64,000 nucleotides of DNA from Salinibacterium sp. dk2585 (GCF_008001035.1 NZ_CP042856.1:806001-870000); one strand, 5' to 3'. Counted from the stretch's first letter, positions 17,927-26,605 are shown. Made by a program: numbers and translations. Notes: generated by a model not told the origin, from the letters alone.

Positions 17927-18601
17927 TCAGCGGTTCCAGAGTCGGTGCCACTCGACGCCGAAGCCTTCGCGCAGGAGGCTTCGGAGTGCGGGCACGGAGA
18001 GGCCGATGACGGTGCTCGGATGCCCGTCGATCGTGCGGATGTAGGCCTGGCCGCGACTGTCGATCGTGAATGCGCCCGCAACCGAGAGCGGCTCGCGTGT
18101 CGCGATGTAGGCGTCGATCTCGGCGTCGCTCACGTCGTCGGCGAACTCGACGACGGCATCCTCGACCCGGCCGACGCCGAGCGCCGGCACGCCGCCGCGG
18201 TGATCGATGAGCCAGTGGCCGGAGTGCAGCACGCCGCTGCGGCCGCGCATGGCCTTCCATCGCTCGCGTGCGACCTCGTCCCGGTGCGGCTTGCCGTGCA
18301 CGACGTCGTCGATCTCGAAGGCGCTGTCTCCGCCCAGGATGAAGCCGTCGATCGGCTCGCCTTCGACGAGGCGTCCGACGACGGCCTCTGCCTTGGCGCG
18401 CGCGAGTTCTGCGACCATCTCGGCCGCGCTCAATGGTCCTCGCGACGACGTCAGGGACTCGACGAGCGCGTCCTCGTCGACGCCGGGGCTGATGAGTCCC
18501 GCGGGCTCCACGCCGGCCGCCCGGAGCGTCGCGAGGCGCGCGGGCGAGGTCGAGGCGAGGTAGAGCCGCACCGGGGGGTCGTCTGCTCGGCGCTCTGGCA
18601 T
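17927..18601 (-). CDS. maf: Maf-family nucleotide pyrophosphatase
   Basis: House-cleaning enzyme that hydrolyses non-canonical or modified nucleoside triphosphates to monophosphates. The 224-residue protein has the N-terminal Maf motif LYLASTSPARLATL, the acidic segment GGDSAFEIDD in the position of the family's GADT/D motif, GKPHRDEVARERW, and a Thr/Val-rich C-terminus. It ends 94 bp upstream of accA3, the usual actinobacterial neighbour. AGGAG 8 nt before the ATG supports the start at 18601. Whether it prefers dTTP/UTP or methylated nucleotides is not visible. Confidence 0.88.
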   Translation of the reverse strand: MPERRADDPPVRLYLASTSPARLATLRAAGVEPAGLISPGVDEDALVESLTSSRGPLSAAEMVAELARAKAEAVVGRLVEGEPIDGFILGGDSAFEIDDVVHGKPHRDEVARERWKAMRGRSGVLHSGHWLIDHRGGVPALGVGRVEDAVVEFADDVSDAEIDAYIATREPLSVAGAFTIDSRGQAYIRTIDGHPSTVIGLSVPALRSLLREGFGVEWHRLWNR

Positions 18602-18612
18602 CTGGGGGCTCC

Positions 18613-18618
18613 TATGCT
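18613..18618 (+). promoter_or_regulatory. Candidate -10 element TATGCT of the RNA methyltransferase gene
   Basis: TATGCT is followed by 6 nt and ATG 18625. It sits in the 23-bp gap with the divergent maf gene, whose ribosome-binding site it overlaps on the other strand. Confidence 0.5.
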
Positions 18619-18624
18619 CGAGGG

Positions 18625-19869
18625 ATGGCTGAATCGCATGGCACCGCGTCCCGAGGTACCGAGGTCGAACTCGACGTTACCAACATCGCCCACGGGGGCG
18701 TCTCCGTCGCCCGCATGGAGGGGCGGGTCGTCTTCGTCGCAGACGCGATTCCCGGCGAGCGGGTCGTGGCGCGGATAACGGATGACTCGAAGGCAAAGTT
18801 CTGGCGCGCCGAGACTGTCGGCGTGCTCGAGCCCTCAGAGCATCGCCGCGAGCACGTCTGGGCCGAGGCATCCGTTGGCCGTGCCCCCGAGGTGCGCGCC
18901 GGTGGTGCGGAGTTCGGTCACATCGACCTCGAGCACCAGCGCGAATTGAAGCGTCAGGTGCTCGTCGACTCCTTGCAGCGCATGGGCGGCATCGAGACGG
19001 ATGTTGCGGTCGAGGCGATCCCGGGCGAGGCCGATGGCACGGGCTGGCGCACGCGACTCCGCCTGCACGTTGCCCCCGACGGCACGCTGGGCCCCTATGC
19101 GGCGCGTTCGCACGATGTCGTGCCCGTGTCATCCGTGCCCCTCGCGACGCCAGAGGTGGCCCGCATCACGCCGCTCGACGAGCGCTTCGCGGGCTCCACC
19201 CACGTCGACATTGTGGCGCCGTCGGCCGGCAACGCCTTCGTTCTCGCGGGCGATTCGACGTCGAAGGCACGCCCCAAGCCCCAGCGCATCACTGAGGTCG
19301 TGGGGGAGCGGGAGTTCCGTGTCGATGTTCGCGGGTTCTGGCAGGTGCACCGTTCCGCCGCCGAGACGCTGACCCGGGCGGTGCAGGATGCGATCGACGC
19401 GGAACTCTTCGACCCGCGCGCCGCGAATCAAGACCTGTATGGGGGCGTCGGCCTGCTCGCGGCCGCCGTCGCGGACCGCTTCGGCCCGACGACTCGCATT
19501 ACGACCGTCGAGGGCGACTCACTCGCGACTGACCACGCGGCCGAGAACCTCGTCGAGTGGGTCGGTGCGCGCGCCGTGACGAATCGGGTCGACCGGTACC
19601 TTCGCGACCTCACGTCGTCGAGGCAGCGCCTGGATGGCGCGACGGTCGTGCTCGACCCGCCTCGGGCGGGAGCCGGCCGACAGGTCATCGACTCGCTTGT
19701 CGAGCTCGGGCCGGCACAGCTCGTCTACGTTGCGTGTGATCCCGTGGCACTCGCGCGCGACGCCGGGTTCCTTCGCGAGCGTGGGTACCGGCTCTCACGC
19801 CTTCGTGCCTTTGACCTCTTCCCGCACACGCACCATGTCGAGGCGGTCGCACACTTCATTCGTGAGTGA
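18625..19869 (+). CDS. TRAM-domain RNA (uracil-5-)methyltransferase, RumA/TrmA family
   Basis: SAM-dependent enzyme that methylates uridine C5 in rRNA or tRNA. Of 414 residues, the first 60 form a TRAM RNA-binding domain (VTNIAHGGVSVARMEGRVVFV), followed by the catalytic Rossmann domain with DLYGGVG for SAM, VVLDPPRAG, and the nucleophile-area YVACDPVALARD holding the catalytic Cys. The stretch where RumA enzymes carry four Fe-S cysteines (about residues 75-100, RAPEVRAGGAEFGHI) has no cysteine, so the cluster is absent. Which RNA position is modified cannot be told. The TATGCT element fixes the start. Confidence 0.88.
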   Translation: MAESHGTASRGTEVELDVTNIAHGGVSVARMEGRVVFVADAIPGERVVARITDDSKAKFWRAETVGVLEPSEHRREHVWAEASVGRAPEVRAGGAEFGHIDLEHQRELKRQVLVDSLQRMGGIETDVAVEAIPGEADGTGWRTRLRLHVAPDGTLGPYAARSHDVVPVSSVPLATPEVARITPLDERFAGSTHVDIVAPSAGNAFVLAGDSTSKARPKPQRITEVVGEREFRVDVRGFWQVHRSAAETLTRAVQDAIDAELFDPRAANQDLYGGVGLLAAAVADRFGPTTRITTVEGDSLATDHAAENLVEWVGARAVTNRVDRYLRDLTSSRQRLDGATVVLDPPRAGAGRQVIDSLVELGPAQLVYVACDPVALARDAGFLRERGYRLSRLRAFDLFPHTHHVEAVAHFIRE

Positions 19870-19983
19870 CATACCGAAGGAATGTCGCTTATTCTCCGTC
19901 CTCCGCGGTGCTCCGCGGTCTAGGCTTGGAGAGGGCGACGTTTGCCGCCCGAAGGTTCAGACGCAAGCGAAAGATCCAGCCCG

Positions 19984-20661
19984 ATGAATGCAACCCCAGC
20001 GTCGCCCGTACGGGTGTCGGTCGTGGACGACCACGAGTCGGTGAGGCTCGGCCTGCGCTCCGCGTGCATCGAGGCCGGCTACGAGTTCCTTGTCGCCGCG
20101 GCATCCGTCTCGGAGTTCGAGCGGGAGCTCGCTGGCCGCGAAAACGATGTGGTCGTGCTCGACCTGTCGCTCGGCGATGGCTCGACCGTCACAGAGAACG
20201 TCAAGCGCGTGCAGGCCACCGGCTCCGCCGTGCTCGTGCACAGCATTGCCGACCGCGTCGCGCTCGTGCGTGAGGCGCTCGCTGCAGGGGCGGCCGGCGT
20301 CATCCCCAAGTCCTCCGCTACCCAGATCGTCATGACGGCCGTCGAGACCGTTGCGAGGGGCGAGGTGCTCAACAACCTCGAGTGGGCGACCGCGATCGAC
20401 GCGGACAGTGACTTCGCCAAGGCCCAGCTCGGGCGCCGCGAGCGCGAGATCCTGCACCTTTACGCCTCGGGCCTGCCGCTCAAGCTTGCGGCCGAGAAGC
20501 TTGGCATCGGCTACTCGACCGCGCGCGAGTACCTCGATCGCATCCGCATGAAGTACGTCGAGGTAGGGCGTCCCGCCCCCACCAAGGTGGACCTGCTGCG
20601 TCGGGCTGTCGAAGACGGCATCCTGCCCAGCATGGATGTCGACACGCTCAATGGCGCCTGA
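19984..20661 (+). CDS. Two-component response regulator, NarL/LuxR type
   Basis: 225-residue regulator. The N-terminal receiver has the acidic pair in SVVDDHESVRLGL, the likely phospho-acceptor Asp in VVVLDLSLGDGS, and the conserved lysine in VIPKSS. The C-terminal helix-turn-helix (LGRREREILHLYASG, then KLAAEKLGIGYSTAREY) is an atypical LuxR domain: the usual TVxxH pattern reads TAREY. ATG 19984 lies after a possible -10 TAGGCT (19921-19926). The gene overlaps the start of the kinase gene, so the pair is co-translated. Target genes are unknown. Confidence 0.88.
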   Translation: MNATPASPVRVSVVDDHESVRLGLRSACIEAGYEFLVAAASVSEFERELAGRENDVVVLDLSLGDGSTVTENVKRVQATGSAVLVHSIADRVALVREALAAGAAGVIPKSSATQIVMTAVETVARGEVLNNLEWATAIDADSDFAKAQLGRREREILHLYASGLPLKLAAEKLGIGYSTAREYLDRIRMKYVEVGRPAPTKVDLLRRAVEDGILPSMDVDTLNGA

Positions 20662-21895
20662 GCGCCAGGTCGCGCTCCCACCCCAACCGGGGCAGAAGCA
20701 TCCGAGACGCCCCATCAGCGTGGCGAGCCTCGAGGTCGTCATCGCGCGCGCCGTCGCCCTCTTCGGGATCCTGTTCGGCGCCCAGACACTGCTGGCGGCA
20801 CTCGGCCAGCGCCCACTGATTGACCCCGTCTGGTGGACCGTTATGGTCGTGGCGTTCTACGGCGCGCTCCTCGCGAGCGGTGTCGCGTCGGTCCTGCGCA
20901 GGGGCACGCGGCTCGCCAACGCGGCGATCGCGGTCGTGTTCCTGCTCTCGCTCGTCTTCTGGATCCCCGGCGTGGCGGAGGGTGGCTGGAGCGCCGTCGA
21001 GCGGCCCTGGGTCTGGTTCATGGTCACGGTCGCCACGGCCGCCGCGGCGGTCGCGTTCACGGTGTGGGCTGCCGCCATCTACCTGCTCGTCACGCCGGTG
21101 CTCTACGGCATCCTGCGGCTCTCGGTCTTCGGCGGCAGCGCCGACCCCACCATCACGGCGCTCGACGTGATCTATTCGGTGCTGCTGGGCGGCGCCGTGC
21201 TGGCGATCATCACGATGCTGCGCTCGGCGGCCGCCTCGGTCGACGCTGCCCAGTCGACCGCGCTCTCGAGCTACCTGGATGCCGTGGGCGAACACGCGCG
21301 GGAGGTCGAGCGCGTGCAGGTGGATGCGATCGTGCACGACACCGTCCTGAGCGCGTTCCTCTCGGCCGGCAGGGCCGAGACCGACGAACATCGGCAGCAG
21401 GCGACGAGCCTCGCGAAGACCGCGATCGTGCATCTCAAGGCGGCCGAGCTGGCGGCACCCGAGGAGCGGGGTGGCGTCTACGCACAGGTCGTGGCCCGGC
21501 GCATCACCGAGACCCAGGCGCGGATGGGGCAGCCGTTCCGTATCGAGATCGATGACCTCGGCGACACCGTGCTGCCCGTGCTCGCCGCCGAGTCCCTGTA
21601 TTCGGCCACGAGGCAGGCGATGGTCAACAGCATCCAGCACGCAGGCGCTGAGGGCGTCTCGCGGTGGGTGACGATGCGACGTCATGGCCCCGCGGGTGTG
21701 CGTATCGAGGTGGGCGATACGGGCGTCGGGTTCGTCGTCGACGAGATCCCGTCCGAGCGACTGGGCGTGCGCGTCTCGATTATCGACCGGATGCACGGGG
21801 CCGGCGGTGAGGCCCGCATCGAGTCCGCCCCCGGCGAGGGCACGCTCGTGTTCATCGATTGGCCCGCTGATCCGGGGGAGGGGCTGAGCGCATGA
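20636..21895 (+). CDS. Membrane sensor histidine kinase (HATPase_c), partner of the preceding regulator
   Basis: About 419 residues: roughly six hydrophobic segments in the first 220, then a cytoplasmic kinase part. The presumed phospho-acceptor is in VDAIVHDTVLSAF; the ATPase core has an N-box-like QAMVNSIQHA, the G1 motif EVGDTGVGF and a C-terminal GGEARIESAPGEGT. There is no large extracellular sensor domain, so the signal may be membrane-borne or intramembrane. Start uncertain: ATG 20636 or ATG 20651, both inside the regulator gene and without a clear ribosome-binding site. A 4-bp overlap couples it to the next gene. Confidence 0.85.
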   Translation: MSTRSMAPERQVALPPQPGQKHPRRPISVASLEVVIARAVALFGILFGAQTLLAALGQRPLIDPVWWTVMVVAFYGALLASGVASVLRRGTRLANAAIAVVFLLSLVFWIPGVAEGGWSAVERPWVWFMVTVATAAAAVAFTVWAAAIYLLVTPVLYGILRLSVFGGSADPTITALDVIYSVLLGGAVLAIITMLRSAAASVDAAQSTALSSYLDAVGEHAREVERVQVDAIVHDTVLSAFLSAGRAETDEHRQQATSLAKTAIVHLKAAELAAPEERGGVYAQVVARRITETQARMGQPFRIEIDDLGDTVLPVLAAESLYSATRQAMVNSIQHAGAEGVSRWVTMRRHGPAGVRIEVGDTGVGFVVDEIPSERLGVRVSIIDRMHGAGGEARIESAPGEGTLVFIDWPADPGEGLSA

Positions 21896-22941
21896 ACATT
21901 GCGGTGCCCAAGTTCGCGATCATCGCCCTGGGGGCGGTCTTCTCGGCATACCAGCTCGTGCTCGCGGCATCCTCGCTCCCGGTCGGCAACCGCCCGGGCC
22001 AGGTCGTGCTCGCGATGGTGCTCTATGCGATCGCCACAATCGTGAGCCTCGCGGTGGTCGACCGCCGCTTCACACCATGGGTCGGGTCGGCGAACGTGCT
22101 CGTAGCCATCCTGCTGCCCGTGCTCGTGGCGACCCAGCTCCCGGAGGATCACGAGATCGGCTCCGACTACTCCACGTGGCATGTGGCGGCGGTCGGCGTG
22201 CTGATGGTCATCACCTCGGCCCGCGGTTTCCAGCTGCTCGCCTGGATCGGCGTTGGCACCCTGGTCGTGCAGTCGGTGCTGTGGGACGGCGTCGGCTCGC
22301 TCGGGTCCCTCGGCGTGATCGGCAGCGTGCTCTGGGTCGGGGTCTCACACATGCTGCAGCGTTCGCTCGCCAAGGCGGAGCGGGATGCGAAGGCGTACTC
22401 GGTCGCGGAGCGCGAGGCGGCCGAATGGCGCACCGCCCAGGAGGCGCACCTCTCGGAGCGACGCACGCGCCTGGGGCAGACCGCGCGGATGGCGCTCCCC
22501 ATGCTTCGCCACATCGTTGCGACGGGGGCCGCCCTCACCTCCGGGCAGCAGCGCGAGTGCATCTACCTCGAGGCGGCGATCCGCGACGAGATCAGGGGCC
22601 GCACCCTGCTTGACGATGCCGTTCGCGAGCAGGTCATGGCCGCCAGGCGGCGCGGCGCAACGGTCACGCTGCTCGACGAGGGCGGCCTCGATGACCTGCC
22701 GCCGGAGGAGAGCGAACGGATCCATCGTGAGATCGCCGCGGCCTTGCGCTCCTCTTCGGCCGACACCATCATCGTCCGCACCGTGGCGGATGACTCGGAC
22801 GTCGCCGTGACCGTCGTGGGGCTTACGGCGAGCGGGGTGAACCTGCTCGGCCACGCCGATGCGGACGCCGACGATTCCGAGGTGGCACTGTGGCTCGAGA
22901 TTCCCCGCAGCGGTGCCGAAGCCGCCGCGCACGTCGGTTAA
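21892..22941 (+). CDS. Kinase-like membrane protein lacking ATP-binding motifs, third component of the signalling operon
   Basis: 349 residues with about five or six transmembrane segments in the first 150, then a long charged helical stretch (KAERDAKAYSVAEREAAEW) and a soluble domain. The order of elements (linker helix, ECIYLEAAIRDEI, VTLLDEG, a final strand VALWLEIP) resembles the end of a histidine kinase ATPase domain, but no N-box and no DxGxG motif can be found, so it should not bind ATP in the usual way. It is coupled by ATGA to the kinase gene and followed by a strong terminator. A regulatory pseudokinase is an inference. Confidence 0.65.
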   Translation: MNIAVPKFAIIALGAVFSAYQLVLAASSLPVGNRPGQVVLAMVLYAIATIVSLAVVDRRFTPWVGSANVLVAILLPVLVATQLPEDHEIGSDYSTWHVAAVGVLMVITSARGFQLLAWIGVGTLVVQSVLWDGVGSLGSLGVIGSVLWVGVSHMLQRSLAKAERDAKAYSVAEREAAEWRTAQEAHLSERRTRLGQTARMALPMLRHIVATGAALTSGQQRECIYLEAAIRDEIRGRTLLDDAVREQVMAARRRGATVTLLDEGGLDDLPPEESERIHREIAAALRSSSADTIIVRTVADDSDVAVTVVGLTASGVNLLGHADADADDSEVALWLEIPRSGAEAAAHVG

Positions 22942-22947
22942 CGGGCG

Positions 22948-22975
22948 AAGGGCCGGAACCTCAGTTCCGGCCCTT
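22948..22975 (+). terminator. Rho-independent type hairpin after the signalling operon
   Basis: Perfect 12-bp stem (22948-22959 with 22964-22975) and a 4-base loop, G+C rich, followed by C and a short A-containing tail rather than a T-run. Its place 6 bp after the last stop codon supports termination. Confidence 0.8.
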
Positions 22976-22984
22976 CAAGACCCC

Positions 22985-23019
22985 GGGTCAGGGCGATAAC
23001 CCGAATATCGCCCTGACCC
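22985..23019 (+). terminator. Second perfect hairpin directly downstream
   Basis: Perfect 13-bp stem (22985-22997 with 23007-23019) around a 9-base loop, only 9 bp after the first hairpin. The pair could act as a double terminator or insulate the operon from the convergent carboxylase genes. Confidence 0.75.
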
Positions 23020-23293
23020 GCCCCCAATTCGTTAGCCCGCTTACCCTAGTCGGCTATCGAATCGTGGTGTGACTCTTGGAGTGACACCTAGCACTGTCTA
23101 TGTTGCTTGCTCGAAACCATACAGCAAAGTCGTCATTTCGGGGGACGATCGGGGGACAATCTCGCCGGAATGCCCCGAAATACCGCCATGCTGTCGGGGT
23201 CGCGGCCCCTTTTCGGGGTACGTGCCGGGGGACAAACAGCATGTGAGCGCTCCCACGCTCGGGCCTCGGGACGATGGCCCGCCGGCTGGTTCC
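23020..23293. other. Non-coding junction with CGGGGGACRA repeats and an inverted repeat
   Basis: With the two hairpins, this completes a 352-bp stretch without a credible gene; short open frames here have no recognisable protein. It holds a 10-bp inverted repeat with one mismatch (23066-23075 and 23079-23088), three direct copies of CGGGGGACRA (starting near 23139, 23150 and 23226, the first two 11 bp apart) and a 9-bp inverted repeat ATTTCGGGG/CCCCGAAAT (23135-23143 and 23173-23181). It is the point where the usual accE-maf order is broken. Function unknown. Confidence 0.6.
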
Positions 23294-23545
23294 TCACCCC
23301 GTGAAGGAACGCCAGCTGCCCGGCGCGAAGGGCTTCCGCAGGCCGCGGGCGCTTCGAGCCCAGGCATCCTGTCGAGGCGCGGGCAGCACCTGGCCCTGCT
23401 CGCGAAGTTCATCGATCGCCGACGTCACGACGGCGACGACCGCAGCGGCCTCAGAGGGGCTGGGACTGCCCGCAAGCACCGAGATTTCGGCAGCCGGGGT
23501 CGACTCCTCGAGGGAGGATTCCGAGTTGGCCGAGCGATCGGTCAC
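23294..23545 (-). CDS. accE: Acyl-CoA carboxylase epsilon subunit
   Basis: Small actinobacterial subunit that stabilises the alpha-beta carboxylase complex. The 83 residues have the expected build: an acidic N-terminus, a core [20 protein letters not shown] forming the conserved helix, and a C-terminal [12 protein letters not shown] followed by GSWR, the typical tryptophan-containing end. It overlaps the beta-subunit gene by 4 bp and is surely co-translated with it. In other actinobacteria maf follows here; in this window maf is 4.7 kb away. Confidence 0.85.
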   Translation of the reverse strand: MTDRSANSESSLEESTPAAEISVLAGSPSPSEAAAVVAVVTSAIDELREQGQVLPAPRQDAWARSARGLRKPFAPGSWRSFTG

Positions 23546-25176
23546 AGCGGAATGTTCCCGTGCTTCTTGGGCGGCATGCTCGCACGCTTGGTCGCGAGGG
23601 TGCGGAGCGCCTTCGTCACGATGACGCGGGTTGCCGCGGGTTCGATGACCCCGTCGAGCTCGCCGCGCTCAGCAGCAAGGAAGGGGCTTGCGACGTTGTA
23701 GGTGTACTCGTTGGCGAGGCGGGTGCGCACGGCCGCGACATCCTCGCCGTTGGCCTCCGCCTCCTTGAGCTCGCTGCGGTAAAGGATGTTGACCGCGCCC
23801 TGCCCGCCCATGACGGCAATCTCGGCGGTCGGCCATGCGTAGTTGAGGTCCGCGCCGAGCTGCTTCGAGCCCATCACGATGTAGGCACCGCCGTAGGCCT
23901 TGCGCGTGATGACCGTCACGAGCGGCACGGTCGCTTCTGCGTAGGCGTAGAGGAGCTTGGCTCCGCGGCGGATGACGCCCGTCCACTCCTGGTCGGTGCC
24001 GGGCAGGTAGCCGGGCACGTCGACGAGCGTGAGGATCGGGACGTTGAAGGCGTCGCAGAAGCGCACGAAGCGTGCAGCTTTCTCTCCCGCCTCAATGTTG
24101 AGAGTGCCCGCCATTGCGTTGGGCTGGTTGGCGATGATGCCCACCGAGCGACCCTCGACGCGACCGAAACCGACGACGATGTTGGGCGCGAAGAGCGGCT
24201 GCACCTCGAGGAAGTCGCCGCCATCGACGATGTGCTCGATGATCGTGCCGACGTCGTAGGGCTGGTTGGGGCTGTCGGGGATGACGGCGTTGAGCTTGCG
24301 GTCGTCGTCGGTGATCTCGAGCTCGACCTCGCTCGCGTAGAGCGGCAGTTCGGCGAGGTTGTTGTCGGGGAGGAAGGAGAGGAGGGCGCGCGCGTAGTCG
24401 AGCGCGTCGTCCTCATCGCTCGCGAGGTAGTGCGAAACGCCGGAGACCGTGTTGTGGGTCAGCGCGCCGCCGAGCTCTTCCATGCCGACGTCTTCGCCCG
24501 TGACGGTCTTGATGACGTCGGGGCCCGTGACGAACATCTGGCTCGTCTTGTCGACCATGATGACGAAGTCGGTGAGGGCGGGGGAGTAGACCGCGCCGCC
24601 GGCGGCGGGGCCCATGACGATCGAGATCTGCGGGATGACGCCGGAGGCCATCGTGTTGCGACGGAAGATCTCGCCGTACTTGCCGAGGGCGACGACACCC
24701 TCCTGGATGCGCGCGCCACCCGAGTCGAGCATCCCGATGATGGGAATGCCGAGGCGGAGGGCGAGGTCCATGACCTTGATGATCTTCTCGCCCGCGACCT
24801 CGCCGAGCGAGCCACCGAAGATCGTGAAGTCCTGCGCATACACGGCGACGTGGCGACCATGGATCGTGCCGGTGCCGGTCACGACGGCGTCACCGTAGGG
24901 GCGTGACTTGTCCATGCCGAAGGCGTGCGTGCGGTGGCGCACGAACTCGTCCAGCTCGACGAAGGAGCCCGGGTCGAGCAGCTGCTCGATACGCTCACGG
25001 GCGGTCTTCTTGCCCTTCGCGTGCTGCTTCTTGATCGCCGCCTCGCCGCTCGCGGTCACGGCCTCGTGGTAGCGAACCTTGAGGTCGGCGAGCTTTTCGG
25101 CCGTCGTCATGGGCGTCACGCTCGACTGCTCGGCTGCGGCGGGAACAGGAGTGGGGGCGTCGTTGTCGGCAGTCAC
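23542..25176 (-). CDS. pccB: Acyl-CoA (propionyl-CoA type) carboxylase beta subunit, carboxyltransferase
   Basis: Transfers CO2 from carboxybiotin to propionyl-CoA or acetyl-CoA. About 544 residues with both crotonase-like halves: TAEKLADLK and KKTARERI near the N-terminus, acyl-CoA site GGARIQEGV, and the biotin-side [18 protein letters not shown] prefer GTG 25176 because TAAAGT ends 7 nt upstream; ATG 25182 would fall inside that promoter spacing, and an internal ATG near 25111 starts at MTTAEK. Works with the alpha subunit at 16.1-17.8 kb and the epsilon subunit just downstream. Confidence 0.93.
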   Translation of the reverse strand: MTADNDAPTPVPAAAEQSSVTPMTTAEKLADLKVRYHEAVTASGEAAIKKQHAKGKKTARERIEQLLDPGSFVELDEFVRHRTHAFGMDKSRPYGDAVVTGTGTIHGRHVAVYAQDFTIFGGSLGEVAGEKIIKVMDLALRLGIPIIGMLDSGGARIQEGVVALGKYGEIFRRNTMASGVIPQISIVMGPAAGGAVYSPALTDFVIMVDKTSQMFVTGPDVIKTVTGEDVGMEELGGALTHNTVSGVSHYLASDEDDALDYARALLSFLPDNNLAELPLYASEVELEITDDDRKLNAVIPDSPNQPYDVGTIIEHIVDGGDFLEVQPLFAPNIVVGFGRVEGRSVGIIANQPNAMAGTLNIEAGEKAARFVRFCDAFNVPILTLVDVPGYLPGTDQEWTGVIRRGAKLLYAYAEATVPLVTVITRKAYGGAYIVMGSKQLGADLNYAWPTAEIAVMGGQGAVNILYRSELKEAEANGEDVAAVRTRLANEYTYNVASPFLAAERGELDGVIEPAATRVIVTKALRTLATKRASMPPKKHGNIPL

Positions 25177-25183
25177 CCGCATC

Positions 25184-25189
25184 ACTTTA
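25184..25189 (-). promoter_or_regulatory. Candidate -10 element TAAAGT of pccB-accE
   Basis: Minus-strand TAAAGT is followed by 7 nt and GTG 25176. It decides the start of the beta subunit if the transcript is leaderless. Confidence 0.45.
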
Positions 25190-25252
25190 CCGGCCACCCC
25201 TCCCCGGGCTTGGGAGGTTTGCGACAAAAGCCTTGGAGGTTCACTGCCCCGA

Positions 25253-25258
25253 TACGCT
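25253..25258 (+). promoter_or_regulatory. Candidate -10 element TACGCT of birA
   Basis: TACGCT is followed by 6 nt and ATG 25265. It stands back to back with the pccB promoter, 63 bp away. Confidence 0.5.
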
Positions 25259-25264
25259 AAACGG

Positions 25265-26059
25265 ATGCTGCTGCCACTGAGTCGCGCCGAGGCCGACGCT
25301 CTCGAGTTCCTGCCCGAGTGCGGGTCGACCAACACTGAACTGGTGGCACGGGCATCCGCTGGCGCCGAGCATTTCACGGTCGTCGCGACGGACTCGCAGA
25401 CCGCCGGTCGCGGCCGCCTCGGACGCACCTGGGTTGCCCCGCCGGGACAGACGCTCGCGGTCTCGGTGCTGCTGCGCCCGAGCTTCGGCACGGATGCCTG
25501 GGGCTGGCTTCCCCTCGTCGCGGGACTCGCGATGGCGCGCGCGGTGCGGTCGGTGCTGCCCACCGACGATGACCGGTCAGTCGCCGTGAAGTGGCCCAAC
25601 GACGTGCTCGTGCGCGGGCGGAAGGTCTCGGGACTCCTCGCGGAGGTCGCGCCGAGCCATGACGGACCGGCCGTCGTGCTGGGGGCGGGACTAAACCTGA
25701 CGATGCCAGAAGACACCCTGCCGACCGAGATGGCAACCTCCCTCACGCTCGAGGGTGCCGAGGCCGACGATCTCCTCGACCGTGCGTTCTCCGTGTACCT
25801 GCGTGAGTTGCGCGAGCTGTACTCCGTGCTGCAGGAGCATGGCGGGGATGCGGAGCGCAGTGGCATCCGCTCGCTCGTGTCCAAGGAGTGCGCGACCCTC
25901 GGCCGCCGAGTGCGGGTGACCCTGCCGGGAGATGAGACGGTCATGGCACTCGCGTTAGAGATCGACGAGGCAGGGCGGCTCGTGATCGAGCGCGACGATC
26001 AACCCGGAACGCGGCAGATCGTCGCCGCCGGTGACGTGACCCACGTGAGGTATGAATAA
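25265..26059 (+). CDS. birA: Biotin-[acetyl-CoA-carboxylase] ligase
   Basis: Attaches biotin to the lysine of the carboxylase carrier domain. The 264 residues hold the catalytic domain alone, with ATP-biotin loop [11 protein letters not shown], the VKWPNDVLV strand and KVSGLLAEV, and the small C-terminal SH3-like domain. There is no N-terminal DNA-binding domain, so it is not a repressor. The start is set by TACGCT 6 nt upstream and by the normal N-terminal length. It diverges from the carboxylase beta gene, the standard actinobacterial arrangement. Confidence 0.93.
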   Translation: MLLPLSRAEADALEFLPECGSTNTELVARASAGAEHFTVVATDSQTAGRGRLGRTWVAPPGQTLAVSVLLRPSFGTDAWGWLPLVAGLAMARAVRSVLPTDDDRSVAVKWPNDVLVRGRKVSGLLAEVAPSHDGPAVVLGAGLNLTMPEDTLPTEMATSLTLEGAEADDLLDRAFSVYLRELRELYSVLQEHGGDAERSGIRSLVSKECATLGRRVRVTLPGDETVMALALEIDEAGRLVIERDDQPGTRQIVAAGDVTHVRYE

Positions 26060-26062
26060 GGG

Positions 26063-26605
26063 ATGTCCACCGAGTTCGCGGATCCGGCGCCCGCAAGCGA
26101 GCGAGTGCTCGCGCGCCTGCGGCCACACGCCCGCGTACTCTTCTGGCCGAGCCTCATCCTCATCGCAGGAGCCGGGGCGCTCGCCTACTTCGCCGAGGTG
26201 TTCCCCGAACCGTGGCAGAACGCGCTCCTCGTCGGGCTCGGCAGCCTCGCCCTCGCGCTGATCTGGCTCATTCCCCTCCTGCGCTGGCTTGCGAGCCGCA
26301 CCGTCATCACGACACGGCGCATCGTCATCCGTCGCGGGCTCTCGACGCGCACGCGGCAGGAGCTCCTGCACAGCAGGGGCTATGACATCACAGTGCGGCA
26401 GAGGGCACTGCAGTCGATGTTCGGCAGCGGCGACGTGCTCATCAACTCGGGACTCGAGCATCCCGTCGTGCTGCGTGATGTGCCGGGCGCGCAGCTCGTG
26501 CAGGGCGCGCTGCACGACCTCATGGAGAAGAACATGAACCCCATCGCGGCACGCCGACAGCAGGAGGCGTCGCACGCGAATGATGAGACGACGGCCTGGA
26601 ACTGA
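26063..26605 (+). CDS. Bacterial PH-domain membrane protein (YdbS/DUF304-like)
   Basis: 180 residues: two hydrophobic helices (about residues 29-45 and 55-73) followed by a bPH2 domain starting TVITTRRIVIRRGL and ending near VPGAQLVQGALHDL. Role unknown; homologues sit next to birA and near purK in many actinobacteria (Rv3278c in M. tuberculosis is of this kind). It starts 3 bp after the birA stop, so it is read from the same transcript. The C-terminal 25 residues are charged and probably disordered. Confidence 0.8.
   Translation: MSTEFADPAPASERVLARLRPHARVLFWPSLILIAGAGALAYFAEVFPEPWQNALLVGLGSLALALIWLIPLLRWLASRTVITTRRIVIRRGLSTRTRQELLHSRGYDITVRQRALQSMFGSGDVLINSGLEHPVVLRDVPGAQLVQGALHDLMEKNMNPIAARRQQEASHANDETTAWN

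Noticed and set aside
23054-23242. A 62-codon minus-strand frame in the gap after the signalling operon.
   Set aside because: No ribosome-binding site, no recognisable domain, and it crosses the repeats; not supported as a gene.
23560-24906. A 448-codon plus-strand frame opposite the carboxylase beta gene; similar long antisense frames at 16567-17871 and 4388-5929.
   Set aside because: Arg/Gly/Asp-rich translations with no family pattern, fully overlapping well-identified genes.
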